DNA of 64,000 nt from positions 186,001 through 250,000 of the forward strand of contig NZ_JADILU010000005.1 in assembly GCF_015319355.1 (NCBI RefSeq), given 5' to 3'. Source of the stretch: Psychroserpens luteus (lineage in GTDB: Bacteria > Bacteroidota > Bacteroidia > Flavobacteriales > Flavobacteriaceae). A program made the position numbers and the translations under genes. Below are positions 42,943 through 51,707 of the stretch, piece after piece (within the stretch, counting starts at the first letter, position 1; each line of letters begins with the position of its first letter). Under the pieces are notes generated by a model. That model did no database searches. It had not been told where the DNA came from and saw only the letters and a program-made list of their open reading frames with translations.

Positions 42943-43661
42943 TTCTTCAAGACATCTGTACCCAAATACTTGTCATCCTTATTATAATACCAAGCTCTAT
43001 TTTTTGGTATTTTAATCTCATTAACCGTTTTGGTTTCGGTTAGAAGAATGTATTCTCCACTATCTGGTTTTAATTCACCTTTTTCATCAGTTTTAAAGAA
43101 TTGATAAACTTCCATAGCAAAGGTATTTGGATCAAAATAAAAATACCAAACATCACTTCCCACACCTTCATCATAACTCACACTTAATACAAGATATTCT
43201 TTTCCTTTAAAGGTTTTACGCTCAACTTTATCTTGAATCACTGTACCTTCATCTTTCAATTTCATTGGCAAACCGTAAAGATAAGTGTAATAGTTTTTAT
43301 ACATATGAGCTCTATCGCAATTCAAATTATAGGTCTTTATGTTTTCTTCGGAAATATCTTCCAAACCATTTAATTTAATAGAACAGTCCGCTTTATCTAA
43401 CGTATATTCTGTCGTAATACTATCACGTTTTGCTTGGACGTAGAAATATTCCGAAGGTAAATTAATAATGATTTTACTCTCACGATTTTTATTGTTAGGA
43501 GTTTCCATAGTGATAAACAACTCACCATTAAAAGTTGACCAATTATTGTTTGGGTCATGATAAGTTATTGCTTTTTCCAGAAGCTCTTTCCCTGTTAATT
43601 CTTGAGCAGGTAACAATTGAAAACTAAATAAGAAGAGAATAACTAAGGATGTATATTTCAT
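42939..43661 (-). CDS. Secreted DUF6503-like protein
   Basis: 240 residues, signal peptide (1-19, ending QLLPAQ). The mature part is beta-rich, resembling the LolA-like fold of DUF6503 proteins: AITYHDPNNNWSTFNGELFI, NCDRAHMYKNYYTYLYGLPM and DVWYFYFDPNTFAMEVYQFF. Probably periplasmic; possible lipid or lipoprotein carrier by fold analogy only. Lies between two RDD genes in opposite orientation. Two octamer copies. Confidence 0.75.
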   Translation of the reverse strand: MKYTSLVILFLFSFQLLPAQELTGKELLEKAITYHDPNNNWSTFNGELFITMETPNNKNRESKIIINLPSEYFYVQAKRDSITTEYTLDKADCSIKLNGLEDISEENIKTYNLNCDRAHMYKNYYTYLYGLPMKLKDEGTVIQDKVERKTFKGKEYLVLSVSYDEGVGSDVWYFYFDPNTFAMEVYQFFKTDEKGELKPDSGEYILLTETKTVNEIKIPKNRAWYYNKDDKYLGTDVLKN

Positions 43662-43747
43662 AATGCAAAACTTTTAATACTAAATTAAACTATTTGAGAT
43701 TAACCTAAGAATATTATATTTGAAACTCACTAAACAAAAACCAACCT

Positions 43748-44254
43748 ATGAATCAAATTAAATACACAGTAACACCAGACGTATTAGCAAGTAAAGGTAT
43801 TAGATTCGCCAATTTTATAATGGATTATATAGCACAAGTTGTTATTGGAATTGCAATAGTTGTTCTTATTGGTCTCATTTCAGAATTAACAGGAAGTTAT
43901 GGACTTTATGAACTCGTCATAGAATCTGAAGGTCGATTATCTGACTATATTTTTGGAGCCATAATTCTAATTATATATTATTTAACAATAGAGACACTCA
44001 CTGCACGCTCTTTAGGTAAATACATTACAAAAACAAAAGTGGTGCTCTATGATGGCTCAAAACCAACATTTAATGAGATTTTAGTTCGTTCGCTATGTCG
44101 TATTATTCCGTTTGAACAATTTTCTTTTCTTGGAGAAGAAGGAAAAGGTTGGCACGATTCTATCTCAAAAACTTACGTTGTAGATATCGCAAAATTTGAA
44201 GCTAAAAAAGCAGCCTTTGATGATTTAGATGAAATTGGAAGAATTGGCGAGTAA
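43748..44254 (+). CDS. RDD family membrane protein (second copy)
   Basis: 168 residues, similar to the protein of 42433-42942 along its length (SKGIRFANFIMDYIAQVV; IIPFEQFSFLGEEGKGWHDS), so the two are paralogues from an old local duplication. Three hydrophobic segments. Function unassigned. Ends at a bidirectional terminator. Confidence 0.85.
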   Translation: MNQIKYTVTPDVLASKGIRFANFIMDYIAQVVIGIAIVVLIGLISELTGSYGLYELVIESEGRLSDYIFGAIILIIYYLTIETLTARSLGKYITKTKVVLYDGSKPTFNEILVRSLCRIIPFEQFSFLGEEGKGWHDSISKTYVVDIAKFEAKKAAFDDLDEIGRIGE

Positions 44255-44283
44255 AGCCATTTTAGCGCTAGAAATAATCAAAT

Positions 44284-44321
44284 AAAAAAAAGACCATCTA
44301 AAATTAGATGGTCTTTTTTTA
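44284..44321. terminator. Bidirectional intrinsic terminator
   Basis: A-tract, AGACCATCTA (44291-44300), loop AAAT, TAGATGGTCT (44305-44314), T-tract. It separates the convergent RDD and PiT genes. Confidence 0.9.
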
Positions 44322-44338
44322 TTTATAAATTGAGTGTC

Positions 44339-46639
44339 TTACTCTTCATTTTCAATCACCTTTGCTGGTATTACAGAACTATCATGTGAATCATGATATT
44401 CTTCTAATAGATTCATTGTTGCATTTAATAAATCTTTTGTTTCTAGAAGTAAACTAAAGTAAAGTGTTGTGTTTTTTGGACTCGACTCTTCTGTACGAGT
44501 ACGCTCTACTTGTTTTTGAATTTTCTCCTTAACTAAGCCATATACTTTAGCTTTATCATTTAAGATCTCTCCAATTTTTTCAAAAGATTGAGAATCAAAA
44601 GCAGCTTTTGTTTCATTAAACAAAAGTTCCATTTTATCATCCACTTCTTTTAATTCTTTAATTTGAGAGAACTTCAATTTTTTATGATTGTTGTTAACGT
44701 GTTTATGACTCACTTTAGAAATGTACTCTAAAGATTGGGTCATATCCTGAAGATAACCTAGAATATTAATGTAAAAATTACTCGCACCAATACTAGATTC
44801 ATCAAGATTTTTAATGAAATAAAATATGTTATCTCGCAATTCATCAACCTCATCAGAAAGTTTAACGACTTGCTTTTTATTCTTTTTCAATAAAGCCAAA
44901 TCCTGTTTAGCTAAACCTCTAATTGCATTCGTGTAAATTTTATTACCACGTTTTACTACGTTAGCAATGTTTTTTGCACTTTCATGAATAACACCTTGAA
45001 CAGAACTACTTTCTGCTTTAGTCAAACTATCCTCTGCTTTAGATTCTTTTGATTTTTTATTATGAGATATGTAATTTCTTAATAATAAACCAAACGCTGC
45101 TACCAATAATAATGGGAACATAACATGTAAATTAAGGTTTAACAAATAAGCAACCAAAGCAGCAGCCAAAAATGCACTTATAGCAGTAAAGAACCAACCT
45201 CCTATCACATTAATAACACCAGCTACTCTGTAAACTGCACTTTCTGCTCCCCAAGCTCTATCTGCTAATGAAGTACCCATGGCTACCATAAAAGTAACAT
45301 AGGTTGTTGATAATGGTAGTTTGTATGATGTAGCAATAGAAATTAATACTGCTGCTACCATTAAGTTTACAGCTGCACGAACAAGATCAAAAGCTGGTAG
45401 TTCGTATTTTTTATCTTTTGGAAGTGAAATCACAGGTGCTTCAAATTGCTTTTCAATTTTTGCTTGCCACGTATTTGGTAAAACATAAGCTGTCATTTGA
45501 GATAAACCCACTGCTACTCTTACAAATCCACGAGATAAGAAATTAGGTTGAAAACGTTCTTTTGTAGCACCTTGACTAGCTAAATCTAATGATGTTTTGA
45601 CTACATTTTTTGCTTTCGTAGAGAACCATAAGGTTAATACCATAATCATTCCTGCTGCAAACAAAAGTAAATTGTTAGTTGGAACTTTTTCTGCTAAAAC
45701 ATCCATTGGGAAACTTGTAGCTGGTAATCCAGAAAGTGTCCATTGCTCAAAAGCATTAAATGCAGCGATAGGTACACCAATAAAGTTTACCAAGTCATTA
45801 CCAGCAAAAGCTAATGCTAATGCAAAAGTTCCTAGAATGATAATTAACTTATAGATATTAGTCTTAAAAAAAGCAATAAGTGCATAAGAGAAAATCGACC
45901 AAATGACCAAACTCACCAAAATAATATAAAACACTTGGTGCTCTAAAAAATCTTTCATGGTACCACCTCCTAGAATATCAAAGGACTGACTTGCATAAGC
46001 TGTACCTTTTAAACCTTTCATGAAAATAAAGTAAGTAATTGCAGTTATAGCCATACCACCAAACAAAGCGCCAACCCATGCTGCCTTTTTCTCAAAATTA
46101 TACGACAGTAGTAATCTTGAGAACCATTGAACCAGTGCGCCTATAGAAAAGGCGACGACGACCGAAAGCAGAATACCCAATATAATCTCTGTAGCTTTAG
46201 AAGTATTGATATATCCAACGACATCATCAAAACTTCCTCCATCATGACCAATTTTAATTAAAGCCATTGCCACTGCAGCACCTAGTAATTCAAAAACAAT
46301 AGATACCGTTGTTGAAGTAGGCATCCCAATTGAATTAAAAAAGTCAAGTAAAAGAATATCAGTAATCATTACTGCCATGAAAATGATCATAATTTCATTA
46401 AACATGAATTCTCCAGGATTGAAAATTCCTTTTCTAGCAACCTCCATCATTCCACTTGAGAACACAGCACCAATTGCGACACCAGCACTCGCTACAATCA
46501 TAATTGTTCTAAAGGAAATAGCTTTAGAACCAATTGCAGAATTTAAAAAATTCACTGCATCATTACTAACACCTACAACCAAATCAGCTACTGCTAAAAT
46601 GGCTAGTGCAATAATCATATATAAATAAATATTATCCAT
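44339..46639 (-). CDS. PiT-family phosphate transporter fused to a PhoU-like domain
   Basis: 766 residues. Two PiT signature halves: GVSNDAVNFLNSAIGS with MPTSTTVSIVFELLG near the N-terminus and FAGNDLVNFIGVPIAA with LPLSTTYVTFMVAMG later, in about twelve transmembrane helices. From about residue 545 a soluble helical PhoU-like/DUF47 domain follows (KNIANVVKRGNKIYTNAIRG ... YLQDMTQSLEYISKVSH). Takes up phosphate driven by a cation; the fused domain probably replaces the separate PhoU-like regulator found next to PiT genes elsewhere. Downstream of the porin gene (78-bp gap), likely one operon. Confidence 0.93.
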   Translation of the reverse strand: MDNIYLYMIIALAILAVADLVVGVSNDAVNFLNSAIGSKAISFRTIMIVASAGVAIGAVFSSGMMEVARKGIFNPGEFMFNEIMIIFMAVMITDILLLDFFNSIGMPTSTTVSIVFELLGAAVAMALIKIGHDGGSFDDVVGYINTSKATEIILGILLSVVVAFSIGALVQWFSRLLLSYNFEKKAAWVGALFGGMAITAITYFIFMKGLKGTAYASQSFDILGGGTMKDFLEHQVFYIILVSLVIWSIFSYALIAFFKTNIYKLIIILGTFALALAFAGNDLVNFIGVPIAAFNAFEQWTLSGLPATSFPMDVLAEKVPTNNLLLFAAGMIMVLTLWFSTKAKNVVKTSLDLASQGATKERFQPNFLSRGFVRVAVGLSQMTAYVLPNTWQAKIEKQFEAPVISLPKDKKYELPAFDLVRAAVNLMVAAVLISIATSYKLPLSTTYVTFMVAMGTSLADRAWGAESAVYRVAGVINVIGGWFFTAISAFLAAALVAYLLNLNLHVMFPLLLVAAFGLLLRNYISHNKKSKESKAEDSLTKAESSSVQGVIHESAKNIANVVKRGNKIYTNAIRGLAKQDLALLKKNKKQVVKLSDEVDELRDNIFYFIKNLDESSIGASNFYINILGYLQDMTQSLEYISKVSHKHVNNNHKKLKFSQIKELKEVDDKMELLFNETKAAFDSQSFEKIGEILNDKAKVYGLVKEKIQKQVERTRTEESSPKNTTLYFSLLLETKDLLNATMNLLEEYHDSHDSSVIPAKVIENEE

Positions 46640-46717
46640 AATCTTTAATTTAAAAAGGTGTGCAAATATCTTTAGAGTTTCTCTCTAGTGTGTTACCTTA
46701 TTGTTATGTTTTTAGCG

Positions 46718-47920
46718 TTAAAAGTGAATATCAAATCCTAATCTAAATGTTATGTTGTCATCGTTTCCATCTAAGCTACTATAACTAATGTCAGATTGGA
46801 CTTTTAATTTGTGACCTACAATATATTTTGAAGCTCCCAGAGTGTATTGTTTTTTTGAAAGCGTATTTGTAATTGAATCATAATCAAGAGTCGTAAAACG
46901 AGTAACAACCTCATAGTTCGTCTTAAATACATATCCCACTTGCAAATTTAAAGCGTTACCAGTTAAAACAACGTCTCCTGTAGGTGTTGTACCATCAACA
47001 TCTATCGCAATAGGGTTTGCAGCAGTTCGATTTGCATATTCTCCCATAAATGAAAACCCATTATATTTAAACATGGCATCTGCAAAAATAGTAGTCACAT
47101 CTGTTTCATAAAGTGATTCATCACTTTTAAACATATAATCTCCTAAGCCACTTCTTTCTCTTACAGCATTTTGATTAAGGTTATACGTGAAACCAACCAT
47201 TAATTTTGGTGTTTTCTCACGATTTAAATCTGCTTGGACATAATCTCCTTTTGATTTAAAATTTCCGAAGGGAAGAAACTCAAGACGTCCTGTATATTGT
47301 AATCCACCTTCATTTCCTTCTGTAACGTTGCGACCTTCTCCTTGAGAGATTGCAAATTTTTCTCGCATTAAAAAACCACCTCCTAAATCACTTTTGTGAC
47401 GAAGTTGAATACCGACATCTCGATCTAAATTAAAACGACTATTTAAAAGCGACCGATTAATTAATTGAAGATTTGCTGAAGATACTACACGCTCTATATT
47501 TCCTGGAAGCTTAGTTTGTCCAGCCCAGAGCTCCCAGTTAGGAGCAAAATTCCACATTAAAACAGCATCTAAAATATAACGAGGTGTTTCTCTATTGAAC
47601 TCATTTGCGCCAGAGATGTCTCTGTTAGATAATCCTAATTCTATTTTATACTTCAATTTTGGACTGTAAGCAAAACCATCAAACTTTAAACGAGCACGTC
47701 TAACTATAAAATTATGCTCTGGACTGCCATATTGATCACCATCATGATCCCATGAAGATATTGAACGTACTTGAAAACGAGGAGCAAATTTTATACTAAA
47801 GGAACTATCCTTGGCTACGAAGTTGATTAATCCTTTACCAAAAGATGTATCGCTAATCTCTTGAGAGTAAGAATAACTATAAGCACACAGTATTAGTGCT
47901 AAAGTCAATAGAAATTTCAT
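46718..47920 (-). CDS. OprO/OprP-like phosphate-selective porin
   Basis: 400 residues from the ATG at 47918-47920. A longer frame runs to 48007, but only this start gives a proper signal peptide (MKFLLTLALILCAYSYSYSQ). The mature protein shows porin O/P features: FRVRRARLKFDGFAYSPKLKYK-type first strands (VRRARLKFDG), WNFAPNWELWAGQTKLPG, and a terminal strand ending ITFRLGFDIHF. Outer-membrane channel for anions, plausibly phosphate, given the PiT gene 78 bp downstream. An intrinsic terminator about 90 bp upstream of the start may be an attenuator. Confidence 0.85.
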   Translation of the reverse strand: MKFLLTLALILCAYSYSYSQEISDTSFGKGLINFVAKDSSFSIKFAPRFQVRSISSWDHDGDQYGSPEHNFIVRRARLKFDGFAYSPKLKYKIELGLSNRDISGANEFNRETPRYILDAVLMWNFAPNWELWAGQTKLPGNIERVVSSANLQLINRSLLNSRFNLDRDVGIQLRHKSDLGGGFLMREKFAISQGEGRNVTEGNEGGLQYTGRLEFLPFGNFKSKGDYVQADLNREKTPKLMVGFTYNLNQNAVRERSGLGDYMFKSDESLYETDVTTIFADAMFKYNGFSFMGEYANRTAANPIAIDVDGTTPTGDVVLTGNALNLQVGYVFKTNYEVVTRFTTLDYDSITNTLSKKQYTLGASKYIVGHKLKVQSDISYSSLDGNDDNITFRLGFDIHF

Positions 47921-48008
47921 TATTATCAGTTTTTGTCGCTGCAAATAACTGATTTTAATGTTAACTGAATGTTTCCTAATAATTAAGATTTTAGGAGATA
48001 TTAACAAA

Positions 48009-48036
48009 AAAGGCTACTTTTTTCAAAGCAGCCTTA
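48009..48036 (-). terminator. Terminator-like hairpin in the leader of the porin-PiT operon
   Basis: On the minus strand AAGGCTGCTTT, a short loop and AAAGTAGCCTT (11 bp with one G-U) are followed by four to six T. A second TAGCC-containing segment at about 48045-48054 can pair alternatively with the same strand (AAAAGGCTA). The hairpin precedes the porin ATG by about 90 bp with no gene in front of it, the layout of transcription attenuation. What would be sensed is not visible. Confidence 0.55.
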
Positions 48037-48249
48037 TTAGACAACATAGCCTTTTAGTCGACAAAAACTAATAAAATTTATGAAGCTCTAATGGTGTATA
48101 AAACACTAATACAAATATGAGGATGTAAAGTAATTTAATTGTAATGCTAATATTATCTAATCATTAAGAATTAAACCCATATAAAAATAAATAAAACATT
48201 GATTAACAATAAATTAAAACCCTAATGTTAATTTAATGTTACGTAAATG

Positions 48250-48280
48250 TTTGATAATTGTAAAGTTTTGTTTAACTTTG
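48250..48280 (+). promoter_or_regulatory. Promoter of the small MORN gene
   Basis: TTTG (48250-48253), 19-bp spacer, TAACTTTG (48273-48280): a complete match to the Bacteroidetes consensus, 37 bp before the ATG at 48318. Confidence 0.8.
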
Positions 48281-48317
48281 AATCAAGTAATATATTAAAC
48301 ACCCAAATAAAAAAATC

Positions 48318-48671
48318 ATGAAAAAAATATTCGCTATTCTATTAATGTTAAGTGTAACTCTAACATTTGCTCAAGAAAAACCCAAAGTTGATTTAAAAAA
48401 AGATGGAGATTTAACAATTGCTACATATTACCATGATAATGGTGCCATAGAGCAACAAGGTACTTTCAATAAAAAAGGAGAACTTCATGGTGTTTGGACT
48501 AGTTTTGATGAAGAAGGAAATAAAGTAACCGTTGCTAATTTCACAAACGGACAAAAAACAGGTAAATGGTTATTTTGGTCTGGTAATAAACTTAGAGAAG
48601 TAGATTACCAAGATTCTAAAATAGCTAGTGTAAGTGAATGGACAGATAAGGTTCAATTAGCTATAAATTAA
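48318..48671 (+). CDS. Small secreted MORN-repeat protein
   Basis: 117 residues. Signal peptide (1-19, ending TLTFAQ), then about three MORN/YwqK-type repeats (ATYYHDNGAIEQQGTFNKKG, GVWTSFDEEGNKV, GKWLFWSGNKLREVDYQDSK). Periplasmic or outer-membrane associated; role unknown. It has its own consensus promoter and terminator, lies between two divergent or convergent outer-membrane transport genes, and is a miniature relative of the 1090-aa MORN protein at 20989-24261. Confidence 0.85.
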   Translation: MKKIFAILLMLSVTLTFAQEKPKVDLKKDGDLTIATYYHDNGAIEQQGTFNKKGELHGVWTSFDEEGNKVTVANFTNGQKTGKWLFWSGNKLREVDYQDSKIASVSEWTDKVQLAIN

Positions 48672-48687
48672 AAAATAATTTAAATAA

Positions 48688-48720
48688 AAAAAATCCCAAC
48701 TAAACAGTTGGGATTTTTTT
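48688..48720. terminator. Bidirectional intrinsic terminator
   Basis: A-tract, AAATCCCAACT (48691-48701), loop AAAC, AGTTGGGATTT (48706-48716), T-tract; lies between the convergent MORN and TonB-receptor genes. Confidence 0.9.
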
Positions 48721-48740
48721 TGACTAATTCAAACTCTATT

Positions 48741-51587
48741 TTAGAATTTATAAGTATATCCTAAAGAAAAGGTTGTTCCTGGATCTCTCAAAGTAAAAAT
48801 TTGGTTTTGAGCTCTAAACGATTCGTATTCGCTTATTCTTGAATTACCCAAAATATTTGACACCTTAAAATCTATTGATGTATGTTCATCTTCTCCAAAC
48901 GTTTTATTTAAAGTAAAATTTAAACTATTAAACGGTTTTGTATATACATCTGGTACTTCTCTAATACCTACAACCTCTAAAGTTTTTCCTTGCACATTAA
49001 AGAACAATCCGGTTTGCAATCCTATATCATCATTATTATAATCTAAACCAACATTAATTAAATATGGTGCTTGACCTTGCAAATCTCTTTTTTTATCTAT
49101 TGTTTCACCATCTCTTGCACTATCTTCCCTTCCTTGAAACTCATCGTCAGACATGGTAAGTTCAGATTTTATTATTGAAACATTAGCATTAATTTTAAGG
49201 TTATTTAACCCTTCTGTAATAAAACCTAAACGCTGACGCACTTCAAACTCTGCTCCAATAACATTAGCATCTCCCAAATTACCTACAGTAAGTTGCGTTG
49301 GTGCATTGACAAAAAACTGCTGTTCAATAGCATCTGTAAAGCCTTTATAAAATCCACTAATAGCAAACATTTGACCTTTTTCTCCAAAATGCTCATATCT
49401 CAAATCAAAGTTGTTTATATAAGTAGGCACCAAAGGTTTTACAGCCAATGCTCCAATAAATAAACGACCTGTTATAGGGTCAAAGATTTGTGAGTTAGAT
49501 TGCTCTTTAAAAGAGGGTCTGGCAGTCGTACGAGAGTAAGATGCTCGTAAATTATCATCATCATTTAAAGCGTAAATAACATTAGCTGACGGAAAGAAAT
49601 CAAACTCATCTAAAACTAATTCTCTATCAAATATATTTTCTGGACCATCTTGTCCTGTATAGTAAGATTTAAAAAACTCTGTTCTTAGTCCTAAAACAGT
49701 TTTCATCTTCTCACTTACATTAAACTCTAACGACACATAATTTGCTCCAATATGTTGCTCACCTTCGTAAGCATCGTTAGCATTAAATGTATCTATATTT
49801 ATCAAATAAGTACCTGCATCACTTGTAGGGTTCCACACATTTTCTTCTGCTAATAAATTATTAACATCTCCATTTGAAATAAACGATTGGTTTCCTCTAA
49901 TGTTAAAGGTATAATCATCGACACTAAAATCTCTAAATTTATAGGTATAAGCACCACCAAATTTTATTTTGGCTGGTCTATTAAATAGATCAATTGTTTT
50001 ATCAAAATCAACCTTTCCATTCCATGATTCTTCTAAAAGATTTCTCCATAATTGAATTGGAAACGTAGAAGCAGATGGTGATAAAAAAGAGTTCCCACTA
50101 TCAGACTGCTGTAAAGGTGTAATTCTATGACCTTTATCCATTACTTTAGAGAATGTTGGTGATAGTTTCCATTCAAAATTAAATGCCTTTTCATCACCAA
50201 TACTATTTAATCTATGTTTACCTGTTACCAATAAGTTTGTAATTGATCTTTCAGTATAAGCAATCGCATTTTTAGTTAATGGCTCTAAAGCTCCACCAGT
50301 ACCATCTTGCGAAATTATTTGATTAAAAAATCCAGCTGAAGATTCTCCATTTTGGATATGCAGTATATTAACTTTAAACTTAGATTTTTCAGTTTTGTAT
50401 GCAATACCTGCCAAACCATTTAAAATGACATTGTTTATCCCTTCTGCTCCTTTTGAATTTAACGCTGCAAGTAACTCATAATCTGAAGTGTCTTGCGGAT
50501 TTTTAATATAAGCACCATCAACACGATTTTCATAAAACGTTGTTGTGTTTTTGTAAGAAAATGAAGCTTGATATCCTATTTTATCATCTCCTATATCGTA
50601 TTGGTTTCCTAATGTAAATCCAAAATCAAGATCCATTCCACTCCTCTCTTGTTTTGCAGCAAGTTCTTTTTGAAAACTATTAGTAAGTGTTGTTAATAAT
50701 GAATTATTTTCACTTGTTGCAGGAATTGGTTGATATCTATTGATTGGCAAATTTCTAGTACCATCATCATATCCAAAAATATCTGTATCACTCCCTTCCG
50801 AAGTTAAATAATTATCATTAAAGTGCATATCTGGATTATAACTACTACCTAATGAGATAGAATATTCTCCTTTGGTTGGAAAATCTTTAGTAATAATGTC
50901 AATGATACCACCAGTAAAATCTGCTGGGTACTCTGCTGCTGCAGATTTTAATACAATAATATTATCTAAAATACTTGTTGGAAATAGATCCATTTGTATT
51001 GTATTTCTATCTGGATCTAACCCAGGAATATCAATACCATTTAATATAGATTTAGTATACCTATCACCCAAACCACGAACATAAACATATTTCCCTCCTT
51101 GAATTGATACACCAGGTACGTTCTTTACAGCTGCTGCAACGTTTCCTGCACCACTACTTTTTATAGATTGAGCCGATAAACCGTCCAATAAAGTGACTGA
51201 CTTTTTTTGCAAATTTAAGACAGCGCTTTCAGTATTTTTTTTGACACTTGTTGTTAAAATAATTGTGTCTAATGAATTTGTTTGTAGTGTTACATCTAGC
51301 TCAGTAACTTCTCCTGCTTTGATGACTACTTCCACAATTTCTTGTGTATTGTAACCAACAAAAGAAAAGATCAATGTGTATGTTCCTGGATTTAATTCTA
51401 ATTCATATTTTCCATCAAAATCAGAAGTTGTTCCTGTTGTTGTGCCTTTCACTAAAATGTTAGCAAATGCCATTGGCTCTACAAACTCACCGTCAATAAC
51501 GTTTCCAGCTACTGTTCCTTTTTGAGCATTGATAAAACCAACACAAATAAAGAAAAGTATTAAGAGTGAGTATATTTTTTTTTCCAT
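48741..51587 (-). CDS. TonB-dependent outer-membrane receptor
   Basis: 948 residues. Signal peptide (1-21), a carboxypeptidase-regulatory-like domain (about 22-105, GTVAGNVIDGEFVEPMAFAN), a plug domain (about 125-235, with VYVRGLGDRYTKSILNGIDI and YPADFTGGIIDIITKDFP), then a 22-strand barrel ending in the aromatic motif FSLGYTYKF. Imports a ligand across the outer membrane with TonB energy. The gene upstream encodes a surface lipoprotein, so they probably form a receptor-lipoprotein pair; the usual SusC-SusD order is reversed. A strong hairpin (51609-51640) sits between them. Neighbouring phosphate genes hint at a phosphate-related ligand, by context only. Confidence 0.92.
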   Translation of the reverse strand: MEKKIYSLLILFFICVGFINAQKGTVAGNVIDGEFVEPMAFANILVKGTTTGTTSDFDGKYELELNPGTYTLIFSFVGYNTQEIVEVVIKAGEVTELDVTLQTNSLDTIILTTSVKKNTESAVLNLQKKSVTLLDGLSAQSIKSSGAGNVAAAVKNVPGVSIQGGKYVYVRGLGDRYTKSILNGIDIPGLDPDRNTIQMDLFPTSILDNIIVLKSAAAEYPADFTGGIIDIITKDFPTKGEYSISLGSSYNPDMHFNDNYLTSEGSDTDIFGYDDGTRNLPINRYQPIPATSENNSLLTTLTNSFQKELAAKQERSGMDLDFGFTLGNQYDIGDDKIGYQASFSYKNTTTFYENRVDGAYIKNPQDTSDYELLAALNSKGAEGINNVILNGLAGIAYKTEKSKFKVNILHIQNGESSAGFFNQIISQDGTGGALEPLTKNAIAYTERSITNLLVTGKHRLNSIGDEKAFNFEWKLSPTFSKVMDKGHRITPLQQSDSGNSFLSPSASTFPIQLWRNLLEESWNGKVDFDKTIDLFNRPAKIKFGGAYTYKFRDFSVDDYTFNIRGNQSFISNGDVNNLLAEENVWNPTSDAGTYLINIDTFNANDAYEGEQHIGANYVSLEFNVSEKMKTVLGLRTEFFKSYYTGQDGPENIFDRELVLDEFDFFPSANVIYALNDDDNLRASYSRTTARPSFKEQSNSQIFDPITGRLFIGALAVKPLVPTYINNFDLRYEHFGEKGQMFAISGFYKGFTDAIEQQFFVNAPTQLTVGNLGDANVIGAEFEVRQRLGFITEGLNNLKINANVSIIKSELTMSDDEFQGREDSARDGETIDKKRDLQGQAPYLINVGLDYNNDDIGLQTGLFFNVQGKTLEVVGIREVPDVYTKPFNSLNFTLNKTFGEDEHTSIDFKVSNILGNSRISEYESFRAQNQIFTLRDPGTTFSLGYTYKF

Positions 51588-51608
51588 AATTAGTTAATTA
51601 TCTAAACT

Positions 51609-51640
51609 ATACTACTCGTTAAAAAGTTAACGAGTAGTAT
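51609..51640 (-). promoter_or_regulatory. 14-bp-stem hairpin between lipoprotein and TonB-receptor genes
   Basis: ATACTACTCGTTAA (51609-51622), loop AAAG, TTAACGAGTAGTAT (51627-51640), a perfect inverted repeat. No T-tract follows on the minus strand, so it is unlike a terminator. It may protect the lipoprotein mRNA 3' end and set different protein levels from one transcript, or be a binding site. Confidence 0.6.
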
Positions 51641-51707
51641 TAGTTTATATTGAAAGAGTTTATTTGACTTATAAAATACTAATGAGTTAACTAGGTTTAG
51701 TTTAATA

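Noticed and set aside
42433-44254. Treating the two RDD genes and the DUF6503-like gene as one system
   Set aside because: The middle gene is in the opposite orientation and there is no shared signal; a simple paralogue pair explains it.
47921-48007. Upstream start of the porin gene
   Set aside because: The extra 29 residues are basic and would bury the clear signal peptide that begins at 47920.
48318-48671. Calling the MORN protein an antitoxin
   Set aside because: The YwqK antitoxin label is database usage; there is no toxin gene nearby and the protein is exported.
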